A stretch of DNA of 64,000 bases from Enterobacter sp. R1(2018) (lineage in GTDB: Bacteria; Pseudomonadota; Gammaproteobacteria; Enterobacterales; Enterobacteriaceae). Location: positions 142,474-206,473 of the forward strand of contig NZ_RCAA01000035.1 in assembly GCF_003628475.1 (NCBI RefSeq). The letters run 5' to 3'. The first letter of the stretch is position 1. Every line of letters begins with the position of its first letter. Of the stretch, positions 1 to 10,605 are shown piece after piece. Below the pieces are notes generated by a model. It ran no database searches and was not told the DNA's origin. It worked only from the letters and a program-made list of their open reading frames with translations. Both the position numbers and the translations under genes were made by a program.

Positions 1-1
1 T

Positions 2-865
2 CTCTGGCGCCGTTTTCCGGGTTCAACCAGCGTGCTGGCGATCGTGCTGTTAGTTTTTAGCTCACGTACGTTCCAGAAAAAAGACGATCGGGCATGGGAA
101 ATTACCATGCTGGATATCGGACATGGGCTGGCGGTGGTCATCACCCGCCATGGGAAAGCGCTTTTATACGACACGGGAAATGCCTGGCCGGGCGGAGATG
201 CAGCGCAGCAGGTCATCATCCCATGGCTACGCTGGCATAATCTCACCCCTGAAACCACGATTATTAGCCACGAACATCTCGATCATCGTGGCGGGCTTAT
301 CAGTCTGCAGCAGGCCTGGCCGCAAATGACGGTCCGCAGTCCGCTTCGCTGGAAAAATCATCTTCCCTGTTTTCAGGGGCAGAAGTGGCAATGGCAGGGT
401 CTGGATTTTGCCGTTTACTGGCCGCCCGCAGAGCAGCGATCGCAGGGCAATAACGGCTCCTGCGTGGTGATGGTCAGCGATGGCCGTTTTCGGCTGCTGT
501 TAACCGGTGATATGGAAGCATCGGCAGAACTGTCTATGCTCAGGAGGCGGTGGGGCGTTTTACGGGCTGACATTGTTCAGGTGCCCCACCACGGCAGCCG
601 CACTTCATCCAGTGCGCCGCTTCTGCGGGCGGTTTCTGGGAAAGCGGCGCTGGCTTCGGTTTCTCGTTATAACGCCTGGCGCTTGCCCTCTGCACATATC
701 GTTGATCGTTACCAAAAGCAGGGCTACGCATGGTACGACACCGCCCATTCCGGCCAAATTACTATTCGCGTAAACAGTGATAAATGGCAAATCAAAGGCT
801 TCAGAGAACAAATAATGCCCCGTTGGTACCATCAGTGGTTTGGCGTAACCAAGGATAATGGGTAG
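2..865 (+). CDS. ycaI: ComEC/Rec2-family DNA uptake protein, C-terminal part (partial)
   Basis: The reading frame is open from base 2, so the gene starts upstream of the window; a GTG at 32 lies inside the frame and is not a true start. What remains is the end of the last membrane stretch (residues around AIVLLVF) followed by the periplasmic metallo-beta-lactamase-like domain, with the metal-site motif SHEHLDH near position 275-295 and a second histidine cluster (VPHHGS) near 580-595. ComEC forms the inner-membrane channel for single-stranded DNA uptake; the E. coli orthologue YcaI sits directly upstream of msbA, as here. Only the C-terminal third is visible, so channel integrity cannot be judged. 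Confidence 0.9.
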   Translation, partial: LWRRFPGSTSVLAIVLLVFSSRTFQKKDDRAWEITMLDIGHGLAVVITRHGKALLYDTGNAWPGGDAAQQVIIPWLRWHNLTPETTIISHEHLDHRGGLISLQQAWPQMTVRSPLRWKNHLPCFQGQKWQWQGLDFAVYWPPAEQRSQGNNGSCVVMVSDGRFRLLLTGDMEASAELSMLRRRWGVLRADIVQVPHHGSRTSSSAPLLRAVSGKAALASVSRYNAWRLPSAHIVDRYQKQGYAWYDTAHSGQITIRVNSDKWQIKGFREQIMPRWYHQWFGVTKDNG

Positions 866-901
866 AATATGCGGCTATTTCATCACATGCTGGTTTATTG
901 A

Positions 902-2650
902 ATGCATAACGATAAAGATCTCTCCACATGGCAGACCTTCCGCCGTCTCTGGCCGATGATTGCTCCATTTAAAACAGGTCTGGTTGTGGCTGGGGTTGCG
1001 TTAATTCTCAACGCAGCCAGTGATACCTACATGCTATCGCTGCTCAAACCGTTACTGGATGATGGTTTTGGTAAAACGGATACTTCAGTACTGCTGTGGA
1101 TGCCCTTGGTTATCATTGCGTTAATGGTGTTGCGCGGCGTAACGAGTTATATCTCAAGCTACTGTATTTCCTGGGTATCAGGGCAGGTGGTGATGAATAT
1201 GCGTCGCCGTCTGTTCAGCCATATGATGGGGATGCCCGTGGCCTTTTTCGATCAGCAATCGACAGGTACGCTGCTCTCGCGCATCACCTACGACTCTGAG
1301 CAGGTTGCTTCTTCTTCTTCCAGCGCGCTGATTACGGTCGTACGCGAGGGCGCTTCAATAATCGGCCTGTTTGTACTGATGTTCTGGTACAGCTGGCAGC
1401 TGTCGCTGATATTAATTGTGCTGGCGCCAATCGTCTCCTTTGCCATCCGCATGGTCTCTAAACGCTTCCGTAACATCAGTAAGAACATGCAGAACACCAT
1501 GGGGCAGGTGACCACCAGTGCGGAACAAATGCTTAAAGGGCATAAAGAAGTGCTGATTTTCGGCGGCCAGCAGGTGGAAACTGAACGCTTTAACAAAGTT
1601 AGTAACCGTATGCGCCATCAGGGCATGAAGCTGGTCTCTGCCTCTTCCATTTCAGACCCTATTATTCAGCTGATCGCTTCCCTGGCATTGGCCTTCGTTC
1701 TTTATGCGGCAAGCTTCCCAAGCGTAATGGAAACCCTCACCGCCGGTACTATCACCGTTGTCTTCTCTTCAATGATTGCCCTGATGCGTCCGCTGAAATC
1801 GCTAACCAACGTTAACGCGCAGTTCCAGCGCGGTATGGCGGCCTGTCAGACGTTGTTCTCGATTCTTGACTCCGAACAGGAAAAAGATGAAGGCAAGCGC
1901 ACCATTGAACGAGCGAAAGGCGATCTTGAGTTCAAGGATGTGACTTTCACCTACCCTGGTCGTGACATTCCTGCGCTGCGCAACATCAGCCTGAATATTC
2001 CGGCGGGTAAAATGGTCGCGCTGGTAGGGCGTTCGGGTTCAGGCAAGTCCACTATTGCCAGCCTGATTACGCGTTTCTACGATATTCAGGAAGGCAATAT
2101 CCTGATCGACGGCGTGGACGTTCGGGAATACACCTTATCTTCCTTGCGTAATCAGGTCGCGCTGGTTTCCCAGAACGTGCATCTGTTTAACGACACCATT
2201 GCCAACAACATTGCCTATGCCCGTACTGAAAAGTACAGCCGCGAAGATATTGAAAAGGCGGCGCGTATGGCTTACGCGATGGATTTCATCAGTAAAATGG
2301 ACAATGGCCTGGACACTATTATTGGTGAAAACGGCGTGCTCCTTTCCGGCGGCCAGCGTCAGCGTATCGCCATTGCCCGCGCGCTGCTGCGCGACAGCCC
2401 AATTTTGATTCTGGATGAGGCCACTTCCGCGTTGGATACGGAATCTGAACGAGCTATTCAGGCAGCGCTCGACGAACTGCAGAAAAACCGTACCTCGCTG
2501 GTTATCGCGCACCGCCTGTCCACTATTGAGCAGGCCGACGAAATTGTGGTGGTGGAAGATGGCCGTATCGTGGAACGCGGTCCTCACGCTGAACTGATCG
2601 CGCATCGCGGCGTGTACGCTCAGCTGCATAAGATGCAATTCGGCGAATGA
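902..2650 (+). CDS. msbA: Lipid A export ABC transporter MsbA
   Basis: The 582-residue product equals the E. coli MsbA length. An N-terminal six-helix exporter domain (about residues 20-320) is fused to an ATPase domain with Walker A GRSGSGKS at residues 376-383, signature LSGGQRQR, and Walker [11 protein letters not shown]. MsbA is a homodimer that flips lipid A-core from the inner to the outer leaflet of the inner membrane, using ATP. It begins 36 bp after comEC and its TGA overlaps the lpxK start (ATGA), so translation is probably coupled to the next lipid A gene. Confidence 0.98.
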   Translation: MHNDKDLSTWQTFRRLWPMIAPFKTGLVVAGVALILNAASDTYMLSLLKPLLDDGFGKTDTSVLLWMPLVIIALMVLRGVTSYISSYCISWVSGQVVMNMRRRLFSHMMGMPVAFFDQQSTGTLLSRITYDSEQVASSSSSALITVVREGASIIGLFVLMFWYSWQLSLILIVLAPIVSFAIRMVSKRFRNISKNMQNTMGQVTTSAEQMLKGHKEVLIFGGQQVETERFNKVSNRMRHQGMKLVSASSISDPIIQLIASLALAFVLYAASFPSVMETLTAGTITVVFSSMIALMRPLKSLTNVNAQFQRGMAACQTLFSILDSEQEKDEGKRTIERAKGDLEFKDVTFTYPGRDIPALRNISLNIPAGKMVALVGRSGSGKSTIASLITRFYDIQEGNILIDGVDVREYTLSSLRNQVALVSQNVHLFNDTIANNIAYARTEKYSREDIEKAARMAYAMDFISKMDNGLDTIIGENGVLLSGGQRQRIAIARALLRDSPILILDEATSALDTESERAIQAALDELQKNRTSLVIAHRLSTIEQADEIVVVEDGRIVERGPHAELIAHRGVYAQLHKMQFGE

Positions 2651-3630
2651 TAGAGCGCATCTGGTCGGGGAAATCTTCCCTCTACCTGCTGTTATTGCCA
2701 CTCTCCTGGCTGTATGGCCTGGTGAGCGGCATTATTCGTCTTAGCTGGAAGCTCGGGCTGCGCAAAGCATGGCGCGCGCCGGTTCCCGTCGTGGTGGTGG
2801 GTAATCTGACCGCAGGCGGCAATGGCAAAACGCCGGTTGTTATCTGGCTTGTCGAACAGCTTCAGTCGCGCGGCATTCGCGTGGGCGTGGTTTCTCGTGG
2901 CTATGGCGGGAAAGCAGAGCGCTATCCCTTAATCCTTACTGCGGATACCGCTACCGCGCAGGCGGGCGATGAGCCGGTATTGATTTATCAACGTACCGGC
3001 GCGCCTGTGGCCGTGGCGCCTGAGCGCAGCGCGGCGGTAAAAGCCTTAATCGAGCATGCGCAGCCGCAGCTGATTATTACCGATGACGGTCTCCAGCACT
3101 ATGCGCTGGCGCGGGATAAAGAAATCGTCGTGATAGACGGCGAGCGCCGGTTTGGCAACGGCTGGTGGCTGCCCGCCGGGCCAATGCGCGAGCGCAGCGG
3201 GCGCTTAAAAACCGTAGATGCGGTAATCGCCAACGGTGGCGAAGCGCAGGCGGGAGAAATTGCCATGCGGCTGCAGCCGGGCGATGCCGTCAACCTTCTC
3301 AGCGGCGAACGGCGTCCCGCGCAGCATTTACACGACGTTGTCGCGATGGCGGGCATCGGCCATCCGCCGCGTTTCTTCGCTACGCTAAGACAGTGCGGCG
3401 TGAAGCCGGTTAACACGATTGGCCTTGCCGATCATGCGGCGCTGGCGGAAGAGGATGTCGTAAAGCTGCTGGACAAACATCAGACGTTATTAATGACCGA
3501 AAAAGATGCGGTTAAATGTCGCGCCTTTGCCACCGGCCATGAAAACTGGTGGTATCTGCCGGTCGACGCTCATCTTGCCCAGCCGCAGGCAGAACAGCTG
3601 CTGCAAACATTGGTCGCGCTGGTGAGGTAA
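2647..3630 (+). CDS. lpxK: Tetraacyldisaccharide 4'-kinase LpxK
   Basis: LpxK phosphorylates the 4' position of the lipid A disaccharide to make lipid IVA at the inner membrane. The 327-residue product has an N-terminal membrane-associated helix (around residues 10-35) followed by a P-loop variant AGGNGKT at residues 56-62, typical of LpxK, and the [11 protein letters not shown] segment containing the conserved aspartates and histidine. The start codon overlaps the msbA stop by four bases. Length matches the family (E. coli 328). Confidence 0.97.
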   Translation: MIERIWSGKSSLYLLLLPLSWLYGLVSGIIRLSWKLGLRKAWRAPVPVVVVGNLTAGGNGKTPVVIWLVEQLQSRGIRVGVVSRGYGGKAERYPLILTADTATAQAGDEPVLIYQRTGAPVAVAPERSAAVKALIEHAQPQLIITDDGLQHYALARDKEIVVIDGERRFGNGWWLPAGPMRERSGRLKTVDAVIANGGEAQAGEIAMRLQPGDAVNLLSGERRPAQHLHDVVAMAGIGHPPRFFATLRQCGVKPVNTIGLADHAALAEEDVVKLLDKHQTLLMTEKDAVKCRAFATGHENWWYLPVDAHLAQPQAEQLLQTLVALVR

Positions 3631-3678
3631 GTTTTTCAGCGCGTCTTCGCCCTGGTTTGTTGGATGACAGGAAAGATC

Positions 3679-4911
3679 ATGTCTTTACCGTACCTGACCT
3701 TACAAGCTGCCCGAAACCTTCACCTTGCCGCGCAGGGCCTGCTGAACAAGCCACGCCGCCGCGCCCGCGCCTCAGACATCAGCAGCGCAATCTCGCAGAT
3801 GTCGCTCCTGCAAATCGATACCATCAATATTGTTGCCCGCAGCCCCTATCTGGTGCTGTTCAGCCGCCTTGGGCGTTATTCACCGGACTGGCTTGATAAA
3901 GCGTTAGCCGACGGCGAGCTCATCGAATACTGGGCGCACGAGGCCTGTTTTCTGCCGAAAGAAGATTTTGCCCTGGTGCGCCATAGAATGCTGCAGCCGG
4001 AAAATATGGGCTGGAAATACCGGCCGGACTGGATGCTGGAGCATGCGGAAGAAATCGAACGTTTACTCAAACACATTGCGGAAAATGGCCCGGTTCGCTC
4101 GGCGGATTTTGAGCATCCGCGTAAAGGCGCTGGCGGCTGGTGGGAGTGGAAGCCGCATAAAAAACATCTTGAGGGACTGTTTACTTCCGGCCGGGTGATG
4201 GTAATTGAGCGACGAAATTTTCAGCGCGTTTACGACCTTACCGCACGCGTCATGCCGGACTGGGACGACGAGCTGCATCTTATTCATCAGCAGGACGCCG
4301 AACTGAAAATGTTGGAAAACAGCGCCCGCAGCTTGGGGATTTTTCGCCCCGACTGGCTGGCTGATTACTATCGCTTACGTCGCGTTCCCGTCAACTCCGT
4401 CATCAGCGAATGGGAAACACAGGGAAAGGTTATTCCTGTCCAGACGGAGAAACTGGGCGAGACGTGGGTGCACAGTTCATTATCGCCCTTGCTGCCGCGT
4501 GCGGAACAGAACAAGCTTAAAGCGACCCATAGCGCCGTATTGTCTCCCTTTGATCCCGTAGTCTGGGATCGCAAGCGCGCGCAGGCGCTGTTTGATTTCT
4601 CCTATCGGCTGGAGTGTTACACTCCGGCAGAAAAACGGAAATACGGTTATTTCGTTTTGCCGCTGCTGCATCAGGGCGTATTGGTCGGGCGCATGGATGC
4701 CAAAATGCATCGTAAACAGGGCGAGCTTGAGATTATTAGTTTATATCTGGAAGAGGGTATAAAGCCTGGCGCTTCATTGTTGAAGGGGCTGCACGGCGCA
4801 ATAACGGAGTTTGCCCTCTGGCAGGGCGCTTCACGAATCGTACTGGGAAATATTCCCGCAGCCCTGGCTTCCTCGTGGGGAAGCAGCTGGGAAATTAGCC
4901 CGGGGAGCTAA
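3679..4911 (+). CDS. ycaQ: DNA interstrand crosslink glycosylase YcaQ (HTH_42 family)
   Basis: The 410-residue product belongs to the winged-helix HTH_42/AlkZ-like glycosylase family; the E. coli protein unhooks alkylation-type interstrand crosslinks. The catalytic Q-x-D motif is seen as Q45-I46-D47. An in-frame ATG lies five codons upstream at 3664, but the ATG at 3679 is preferred because AGGA at 3669-3672 is correctly spaced and the resulting N-terminus (MSLPYL) aligns with E. coli. It lies 48 bp after lpxK in the same direction, as in E. coli. Substrate assignment rests on the family. Confidence 0.93.
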   Translation: MSLPYLTLQAARNLHLAAQGLLNKPRRRARASDISSAISQMSLLQIDTINIVARSPYLVLFSRLGRYSPDWLDKALADGELIEYWAHEACFLPKEDFALVRHRMLQPENMGWKYRPDWMLEHAEEIERLLKHIAENGPVRSADFEHPRKGAGGWWEWKPHKKHLEGLFTSGRVMVIERRNFQRVYDLTARVMPDWDDELHLIHQQDAELKMLENSARSLGIFRPDWLADYYRLRRVPVNSVISEWETQGKVIPVQTEKLGETWVHSSLSPLLPRAEQNKLKATHSAVLSPFDPVVWDRKRAQALFDFSYRLECYTPAEKRKYGYFVLPLLHQGVLVGRMDAKMHRKQGELEIISLYLEEGIKPGASLLKGLHGAITEFALWQGASRIVLGNIPAALASSWGSSWEISPGS

Positions 4912-4960
4912 TCAGTTATGTTATCCTGACGCCCTTGATGGCGCCCATTCTGGAGTATCT

Positions 4961-5143
4961 ATGGAAAGTCGTTTACTTGAAATCATTGCCTGCCCGGTGT
5001 GCAACGGCAAACTCTATTTTAATCAGGAAAAGCAGGAGCTTATCTGCAAGCCTGATGGCCTGGCCTTCCCGCTACGTGACGGTATTCCGGTCTTGCTGGA
5101 AACGGAAGCACGTACTTTGACCCTCGACGAGACTAATCCATGA
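4961..5143 (+). CDS. ycaR: Trm112-like small protein YcaR (UPF0434)
   Basis: A 60-residue protein beginning MESRLLEI with a CPVC zinc-knuckle-like pair at residues 12-15 and a third cysteine in LICKPDG, the layout of the UPF0434/Trm112p-like family. A longer frame begins at 4811, but that start lies inside ycaQ; ATG 4961 is preceded by a GGAG (4952-4955) and gives the E. coli length. The TGA overlaps the kdsB start (ATGA). The molecular role is not established; conserved position between lpxK/ycaQ and kdsB suggests an envelope-linked accessory role, which is inference. Confidence 0.92.
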   Translation: MESRLLEIIACPVCNGKLYFNQEKQELICKPDGLAFPLRDGIPVLLETEARTLTLDETNP

Positions 5144-5886
5144 GTTTTGTGGCTATTATTCCAGCTCGCTATTCGTCTACCCGCCTGCCGGGCAAGCCGC
5201 TGAAGGATATCAACGGTAAACCGATGGTGGTACACGTCCTGGAGCGCGCCCGTGAGTCCGGCGCGGAACGTATTATCGTCGCCACCGATCACGAAGAGGT
5301 GGCTCGCGCTGTAGAAGCCGCCGGCGGCGAAGTGTGCATGACCCGCGCGGATCACCAGTCTGGTACCGAGCGCCTCGCCGAAGTGATCGAAAAATGCGGC
5401 TTCAGCGACGACACCATTATTGTAAACGTGCAGGGTGATGAACCTATGATCCCGCCGGTCATCATTCGCCAGGTCGCAGAAAATCTGGCTAACTGCCAGG
5501 CGGGAATGGCGACGCTCGCCGTCCCGATCGATTCCGCTGAAGAAGCTTTTAATCCTAATGCGGTTAAAGTAGTGATGGATGCGCAGGGCTACGCGCTGTA
5601 CTTCTCGCGCGCCACCATTCCATGGGATCGCGATCGTTTTGCCCGATCGCGTGAAAAGATCGGCGATACTTTCCTGCGCCATATCGGCATTTACGGTTAT
5701 CGTGCGGGCTTCATCCGCCGCTATGTCAGCTGGGAGCCAAGCCAGCTTGAACAGATTGAAATGCTTGAGCAGCTGCGCGTTTTGTGGAACGGCGAAAAAA
5801 TACACGTTGCCGTAGCCAAAGAGATCCCCGGCATCGGCGTGGATACGCCGGAGGACCTGGAACGCATCCGCGTAGCGATGCGCTAA
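5140..5886 (+). CDS. kdsB: 3-deoxy-manno-octulosonate cytidylyltransferase KdsB
   Basis: KdsB activates Kdo with CTP to CMP-Kdo, the donor for KdtA in lipopolysaccharide inner-core synthesis in the cytoplasm. The 248-residue product starts with the nucleotide-binding signature [13 protein letters not shown] (residues 8-20) and contains QGDEPMIPP, both diagnostic of CMP-sugar synthetases of this type. Length equals the E. coli enzyme. Start is coupled to ycaR by a four-base overlap, and a hairpin terminator follows 14 bp after the stop. Confidence 0.97.
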   Translation: MSFVAIIPARYSSTRLPGKPLKDINGKPMVVHVLERARESGAERIIVATDHEEVARAVEAAGGEVCMTRADHQSGTERLAEVIEKCGFSDDTIIVNVQGDEPMIPPVIIRQVAENLANCQAGMATLAVPIDSAEEAFNPNAVKVVMDAQGYALYFSRATIPWDRDRFARSREKIGDTFLRHIGIYGYRAGFIRRYVSWEPSQLEQIEMLEQLRVLWNGEKIHVAVAKEIPGIGVDTPEDLERIRVAMR

Positions 5887-5900
5887 GCCAAACTCAGGCT

Positions 5901-5928
5901 AAAAAGCCGGCCTCCGAGCCGGTTTTTT
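5901..5928 (+). terminator. Rho-independent terminator after kdsB
   Basis: A CCGGC/GCCGG stem with a six-base loop is followed by a run of six T and preceded by five A. It closes the msbA-lpxK-ycaQ-ycaR-kdsB block. Confidence 0.85.
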
Positions 5929-6019
5929 ATTATCTGAAGACATATTGATCTGAGGTGATGACATCTGGCAAAAGCGCGCTCATTATGAAAAGCACCAGGG
6001 TTCATAGGGGTAACGCGTT

Positions 6020-6913
6020 ATGGAGTTGCTGCGGAAGGAATTAAGCCATCTGCTGGGTGAAAAGTTAAGCCGCATCGAGTGCATCAGCGAGCAAACGAGC
6101 ACCGCGGTGTGGTCGCTGTACGATAGCGAAGGCCATGCGATGCCGCTGCTGGCCAAAAGCTTTACTTCACCCGGCGTCGCCGCGCAGCAGGCCTGGAAAA
6201 TGTCGATGCTGGCGCGCTCGGGCACCGTTCGTCTGCCCGTGGTCTACGGCATAGTTACGCATGAAGAGCACCCTGGTCCTGACGTACTGTTGATGGAGCG
6301 TCTACGCGGCGTTTCGGTTGAAGCGCCGGCCAGAACGCCGGAGCGCTGGGAGCAGCTGAAAGACCAGATTGTCGAGGGGCTGCTGGCCTGGCATCGCGTT
6401 GACAGTTCAGGCTGCGTAGGCTGCGTTGACAATACGCAGGAGAATATCTGGCCCTCCTGGTACCGCCAACGGGTAGAAATACTGTGGAATACGCTAAATC
6501 AGTTTAAGAACACCGGTCTTACGATGCAGGATCGACGCATCCTGTTCCGTTCGCGCGAGTGTTTGCCGCGTATGTTTGAAGGTTTCAACGACAACTGCGT
6601 GCTGGTGCATGGCAATTTCACGCTGCGCAGCATGCTAAAAGACGGCAAGAGTGACCAGCTTCTGGCAATGGTAAACCCCGGCGTCGTACTTTGGGCGCCG
6701 CGAGAGTATGAAATTTTTCGTCTCTATGAGGAAGGGCAGGCGGAAAGCCTGTTCTGGCATTACCTGCAGCGCGCGCCCGTGGCGGAATCCTTCATGTGGC
6801 GGCGCTGGCTGTATGTTTTGTGGGATGCGGTCGACAGCCTTGTCCAGACGGGCCGCATAAACCGACCCGCCTTTGACGCCGCGACGAAAGGTTTACTCCC
6901 CTGGCTTTCCTGA
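6020..6913 (+). CDS. ycbJ: YcbJ, APH/choline-kinase-fold protein
   Basis: A 297-residue soluble protein matching E. coli YcbJ in length and context. The fold-defining segment of the aminoglycoside phosphotransferase superfamily is recognisable (VLVHGNFTLRSM), but the catalytic Asp of the usual HGD motif is Asn here (H197-G198-N199), and the later metal-binding Asp (normally in IDWE-like strings) is replaced by MVNPGVVLWAPREYE. It therefore looks like a pseudokinase or an enzyme with altered chemistry. The start at 6020 follows a weak GGGG (6007-6010). Its last 21 bases overlap the end of elyC on the other strand. Function unknown. Confidence 0.85.
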   Translation: MELLRKELSHLLGEKLSRIECISEQTSTAVWSLYDSEGHAMPLLAKSFTSPGVAAQQAWKMSMLARSGTVRLPVVYGIVTHEEHPGPDVLLMERLRGVSVEAPARTPERWEQLKDQIVEGLLAWHRVDSSGCVGCVDNTQENIWPSWYRQRVEILWNTLNQFKNTGLTMQDRRILFRSRECLPRMFEGFNDNCVLVHGNFTLRSMLKDGKSDQLLAMVNPGVVLWAPREYEIFRLYEEGQAESLFWHYLQRAPVAESFMWRRWLYVLWDAVDSLVQTGRINRPAFDAATKGLLPWLS

Positions 6914-7669
6914 AGGCCCTTTAAGCCACTGCCAGACGCGGCCCAGCGTTTCGTAACCTACCCGGTCACTGTGCATCAGCCAAAGCGGTGACGGGATTAT
7001 CCTTTCCCACGGATTGAGGGGAGAATCAACGGCCATTTGATTAGCCGGCGCGGGAAGCGGATTTAAGCCCGCGTTGTGAAAGAAAATGACGGCGCGCGGT
7101 AAGTGCGAGGCGGAAGTCACCAGCAGGAAAGGCTGCTTACCGATTGCCTTTGCCACCGCCGCCGCTTCTTCTTCCGTATCTTTCGGGCTATCAAGGGTGA
7201 TGATTTCCGAACGCGGCACGCCCAGGCTTTCCGCGACCCTCGCACCGGCTTCTGCGGTGCTTACAGAATTCGTCATCGCACGGGCGCCGGTAAAGATCAT
7301 TTTAGCGCCGGGATTTGCCCGCCAAAGCCGTACCCCTTCGGTAACGCGCGGAAGGCTGTTATTGATCAGGTTTGAACTCGGCGCCCAGTCAGGATTCCAG
7401 GTATAGCCGCCTCCCAGCACCACAACGTAGTTAACCCGTTCATCGCCGCGCCACGTTGGGTAGGTATCTTCAATCGGCTTAAGCAGGCTATCGGCTACCG
7501 GCTGAATGCTCATTAACAGTAAAGCCAGCCAGCCGGCTGTAAGCAGCGCTTTAGCCGTTTTTTGCCAGCGGGAGAACCACAGCAACAAAATGGCCAGCCC
7601 AATCACCAGCAGTAAAAAAGGCAGGGGCAGCAGCAGGCCTCCGATAAATTTTTTCAGGATAAAAAGCAT
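6893..7669 (-). CDS. elyC: Envelope biogenesis factor ElyC (DUF218)
   Basis: The 258-residue protein has two N-terminal transmembrane helices (residues 8-30 and about 38-56) followed by a periplasmic DUF218 domain with the VVLGGGYTW and VTSASHLPRA motifs. E. coli ElyC (YcbC) affects peptidoglycan assembly and undecaprenyl-phosphate carrier metabolism, particularly at low temperature. The gene is convergent with ycbJ and divergent from cmoM. Family assignment is clear; biochemical activity is not known. Confidence 0.92.
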   Translation of the reverse strand: MLFILKKFIGGLLLPLPFLLLVIGLAILLLWFSRWQKTAKALLTAGWLALLLMSIQPVADSLLKPIEDTYPTWRGDERVNYVVVLGGGYTWNPDWAPSSNLINNSLPRVTEGVRLWRANPGAKMIFTGARAMTNSVSTAEAGARVAESLGVPRSEIITLDSPKDTEEEAAAVAKAIGKQPFLLVTSASHLPRAVIFFHNAGLNPLPAPANQMAVDSPLNPWERIIPSPLWLMHSDRVGYETLGRVWQWLKGPSGKPGE

Positions 7670-7804
7670 GAATTCCGGGTCCTTTTTTAACCATCCAACA
7701 GGTAAACGCTGCTGATATTACACCAGCCAGGTTCATTCTCCTGCAAGCTGTGCCAAAATAGCGGTTTTCTAAGACTGACCCTTAAAGGCTGTGGAGTAGT
7801 ACCC

Positions 7805-8593
7805 GTGCGTGACCGCAATTTTGATGACATTGCCGAGAAGTTCTCACGCAACATCTATGGTACAACCAAAGGCCTGCTTCGCCAGGCTATTCTGTGGCAG
7901 GATCTTGATGCGCTGCTGGCTATCCTGCCGCCGAAGCTGCGGGTGCTGGACGCGGGCGGCGGCGAAGGACAAACGGGCTGTCGTATGGCTGAGCTGGGCC
8001 ATGAGGTCATACTCTGTGATGTTTCCGCTGAGATGATCGCCCGCGCCCGGGCGATGGCCGTGGAAAAAGGTGTGAGCGAGAACATGCATTTTGTACATTC
8101 CTCCGCCCAGGATATTGGTCAACATTTGGAAAGCCCGGCCAATCTGATATTGTTTCACGCGGTGCTGGAGTGGGTCGTCGATCCGCAGGCCGTACTGCGG
8201 TCCCTGTGGGATAGCCTGGCGCCGGGCGGGGCATTGTCGCTGATGTTTTACAATGCGAACGGCCTGTTGATGCGCAACATGTTCGTGGGTAACTTCGAAT
8301 ATGTCCTGCAGGGCATGAAAAAGAACAAGAAGAAGACGCTTTCGCCTGACAATCCGCTGCAGCCAGAACAGGTTTATCACTGGCTGGAGCAAATTGGCTG
8401 GCAGATTACCGGGAAAACCGGCGTGCGGGTATTTCATGACTACCTGCGCGATAAGCAAAAACAACGCGATGGTTTTGACGATTTGCTTGAACTTGAAACG
8501 CGTTACTGCCGGCAGGAGCCGTTTCTTAGCCTCGGCCGCTATATCCACGTGACAGCTATCAAGCCGCTTGAGCCAAGGATAAATTATGAGTGA
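7805..8593 (+). CDS. cmoM: tRNA 5-carboxymethoxyuridine methyltransferase CmoM
   Basis: CmoM (SmtA) methylates the carboxyl group of cmo5U34 to mcmo5U in certain tRNAs using S-adenosylmethionine. The 262-residue product carries a class I SAM-binding motif [11 protein letters not shown] at residues 48-58 and HAVLEWV further on. The start is GTG at 7805; the N-terminus [12 protein letters not shown] aligns with E. coli from its second residue. The end overlaps mukF by eight bases, making it the first gene of the cmoM-mukF-mukE-mukB operon. Confidence 0.95.
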   Translation: MRDRNFDDIAEKFSRNIYGTTKGLLRQAILWQDLDALLAILPPKLRVLDAGGGEGQTGCRMAELGHEVILCDVSAEMIARARAMAVEKGVSENMHFVHSSAQDIGQHLESPANLILFHAVLEWVVDPQAVLRSLWDSLAPGGALSLMFYNANGLLMRNMFVGNFEYVLQGMKKNKKKTLSPDNPLQPEQVYHWLEQIGWQITGKTGVRVFHDYLRDKQKQRDGFDDLLELETRYCRQEPFLSLGRYIHVTAIKPLEPRINYE

Positions 8594-9908
8594 TGTTTCC
8601 CAGACAGTACCTGAACTGGTTGCCTGGGCCAGGAAAAATGATTTCGCCATCTCCCTGCCGACCGAACGCCTGACGTTTCTGTTGGCTATCGCTACCTTAA
8701 ACGGCGAAAGGCTGGATGGAGAGTTAAGCGAAGGGGAGCTGGTGGATGCTTTCCGCCACGTGAGCGACGGTTTCGAGCAGACTACCGAAACTATTAACGT
8801 GCGCGCAAACAATGCTATCAACGATATGGTGCGCCAGCGTCTGCTCAACCGCTTTACCAGCGAAATTCACGAAGGGAATTCGATCTATCGCCTCACGCCG
8901 CTGGGCATAGGTATTACCGACTACTATATTCGCCAGCGTGAATTCTCAACGCTGCGGCTTTCCATGCAGCTCTCCATTGTGGCAGGCGAGCTCAAGCGCG
9001 CCGCGGACGCCGCCGAAGAAAACGGCGATGAGTTCCACTGGCATCGCAACGTCTTTGCGCCGCTTAAATATTCCGTAGCGGAGATATTCGACAGCATCGA
9101 TCTTACCCAGCGCATTATGGATGAGCAGCAGCAGCAGGTGAAAGACGATATTGCGCAGCTGCTAAACAAAGACTGGCGCGCGGCAATCTCCAGCTGTGAA
9201 CTGCTGCTGTCTGAAACCTCCGGCACCCTGCGTGAACTGCAGGACACCCTTGAAGCGGCCGGGGATAAGCTGCAGGCGAACCTGTTGCGCATCCAGGACT
9301 CGACAATGGGGCGCGACGATCTGCATTTTGTCGATCGCCTGGTCTTCGATCTGCAAAGCAAGCTGGACCGTATTATCAGTTGGGGCCAGCAGGCCATCGA
9401 CCTGTGGATCGGCTATGACCGCCACGTGCATAAATTTATTCGTACCGCCATCGATATGGATAAGAACCGCGTCTTTGCCCAGCGCCTGCGCGTCTCGGTG
9501 CAAAACTATTTCGACTCTCCGTGGGCGCTGACCTATGCCAGCGCCGAGCGTTTGCTCGATATGCGCGATGAAGAGATGACGCTTCGCGATGAAGAGGTGA
9601 CCGGTGAGCTGCCGACGGATCTTGAATTCGAAGAGTTTAACGAAATCCGCGAGCAGCTGGCGGCGCTGATTGAAGCGGCGCTGCAGAGCTACAAAACCAG
9701 ACAGGTCCCTCTGGATTTAGGCGTAGTGATGCGGGACTATCTCACCCAATATCCGCGCGCGCGCCATTTTGATGTGGCGCGAATCGTGGTCGACCAGGCG
9801 GTACGTCTTGGTGTGGCTGAAGCAGACTTTACCGGCCTGCCGCCGCAGTGGCAGGCAATTAACGATTACGGAGCCAAGGTACAGGCGCATGTCATCAACA
9901 AATATTGA
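8586..9908 (+). CDS. mukF: Chromosome partition protein MukF (kleisin)
   Basis: MukF is the kleisin subunit of the MukBEF condensin, bridging MukB heads and binding MukE dimers. The 440-residue product equals the E. coli length, with an N-terminal winged-helix dimerisation region (residues 1-115), a helical middle domain, an acidic linker rich in Asp/Glu around 320-350, and a C-terminal winged helix. It overlaps cmoM upstream by eight bases and mukE downstream by twenty. Confidence 0.98.
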   Translation: MSDVSQTVPELVAWARKNDFAISLPTERLTFLLAIATLNGERLDGELSEGELVDAFRHVSDGFEQTTETINVRANNAINDMVRQRLLNRFTSEIHEGNSIYRLTPLGIGITDYYIRQREFSTLRLSMQLSIVAGELKRAADAAEENGDEFHWHRNVFAPLKYSVAEIFDSIDLTQRIMDEQQQQVKDDIAQLLNKDWRAAISSCELLLSETSGTLRELQDTLEAAGDKLQANLLRIQDSTMGRDDLHFVDRLVFDLQSKLDRIISWGQQAIDLWIGYDRHVHKFIRTAIDMDKNRVFAQRLRVSVQNYFDSPWALTYASAERLLDMRDEEMTLRDEEVTGELPTDLEFEEFNEIREQLAALIEAALQSYKTRQVPLDLGVVMRDYLTQYPRARHFDVARIVVDQAVRLGVAEADFTGLPPQWQAINDYGAKVQAHVINKY

Positions 9909-10605
9909 AAAAGTGATGCCGGTTAAACTGGCACAGGCGTTGGCCAATCCGTTATTTCCCGCCCTCGATAGCCAGCTGCGCGCCGGTCGGCACATCGGCC
10001 TCGACGAGCTGGATAATCATGCCTTTTTAATGGATTTTCAGGACGAGCTCGAAGAATTCTATACCCGCTATAACGTGGAGCTGATCCGCGCGCCGGAAGG
10101 CTTCTTCTATTTGCGCCCGCGCTCCACGACGCTTATCCCGCGTTCGGTATTATCCGAGCTGGATATGATGGTGGGTAAAATCCTCTGCTATCTCTATCTC
10201 AGCCCGGAGCGTTTGGCGAACGAAGGCATCTTCACCCAGCAGGAGCTTTACGACGAACTGCTGACGCTGGCGGATGAAAGCAAGCTGCTGAAGCTTGTGA
10301 ACAACCGCTCAACCGGCTCGGATGTCGACAGGCAAAAATTACAGGAAAAAATTCGCTCCTCGCTGACGCGCCTGCCCCGCCTCGGCATGATCTGGTTTAT
10401 GGGTCATGACAGCAGCAAGTTCCGCATTACCGAATCGGTATTCCGCTTCGGTGCCGATGTGCGTACCGGCGACGACCCGCGCGAAGCGCAGTTGCGCATG
10501 ATTCGCGACGGAGAGGCGATGCCTGTTGAAACCCGCCTACAGCTCAATGACGAGACCGAAGAGTCACAACACGTCCAGGATAACGCGGAGGATGAACAGG
10601 AATGA
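9889..10605 (+). CDS. mukE: Chromosome partition protein MukE
   Basis: MukE binds MukF and modulates DNA and MukB interactions in the condensin complex. The frame is open far upstream inside mukF (an ATG at 9769), but ATG 9889 gives the family N-terminus [15 protein letters not shown] and a 238-residue protein, close to the 234 of E. coli. It consists of tandem winged-helix domains with an acidic C-terminal tail (DETEESQ...EDEQE). The start lies within mukF and the stop overlaps mukB by ATGA, so all three subunits are translationally coupled. Confidence 0.97.
   Translation: MSSTNIEKVMPVKLAQALANPLFPALDSQLRAGRHIGLDELDNHAFLMDFQDELEEFYTRYNVELIRAPEGFFYLRPRSTTLIPRSVLSELDMMVGKILCYLYLSPERLANEGIFTQQELYDELLTLADESKLLKLVNNRSTGSDVDRQKLQEKIRSSLTRLPRLGMIWFMGHDSSKFRITESVFRFGADVRTGDDPREAQLRMIRDGEAMPVETRLQLNDETEESQHVQDNAEDEQE

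Noticed and set aside
2135-2701. 188-codon minus-strand frame over msbA/lpxK
   Set aside because: Antisense shadow of a strongly conserved coding region; no family resemblance.
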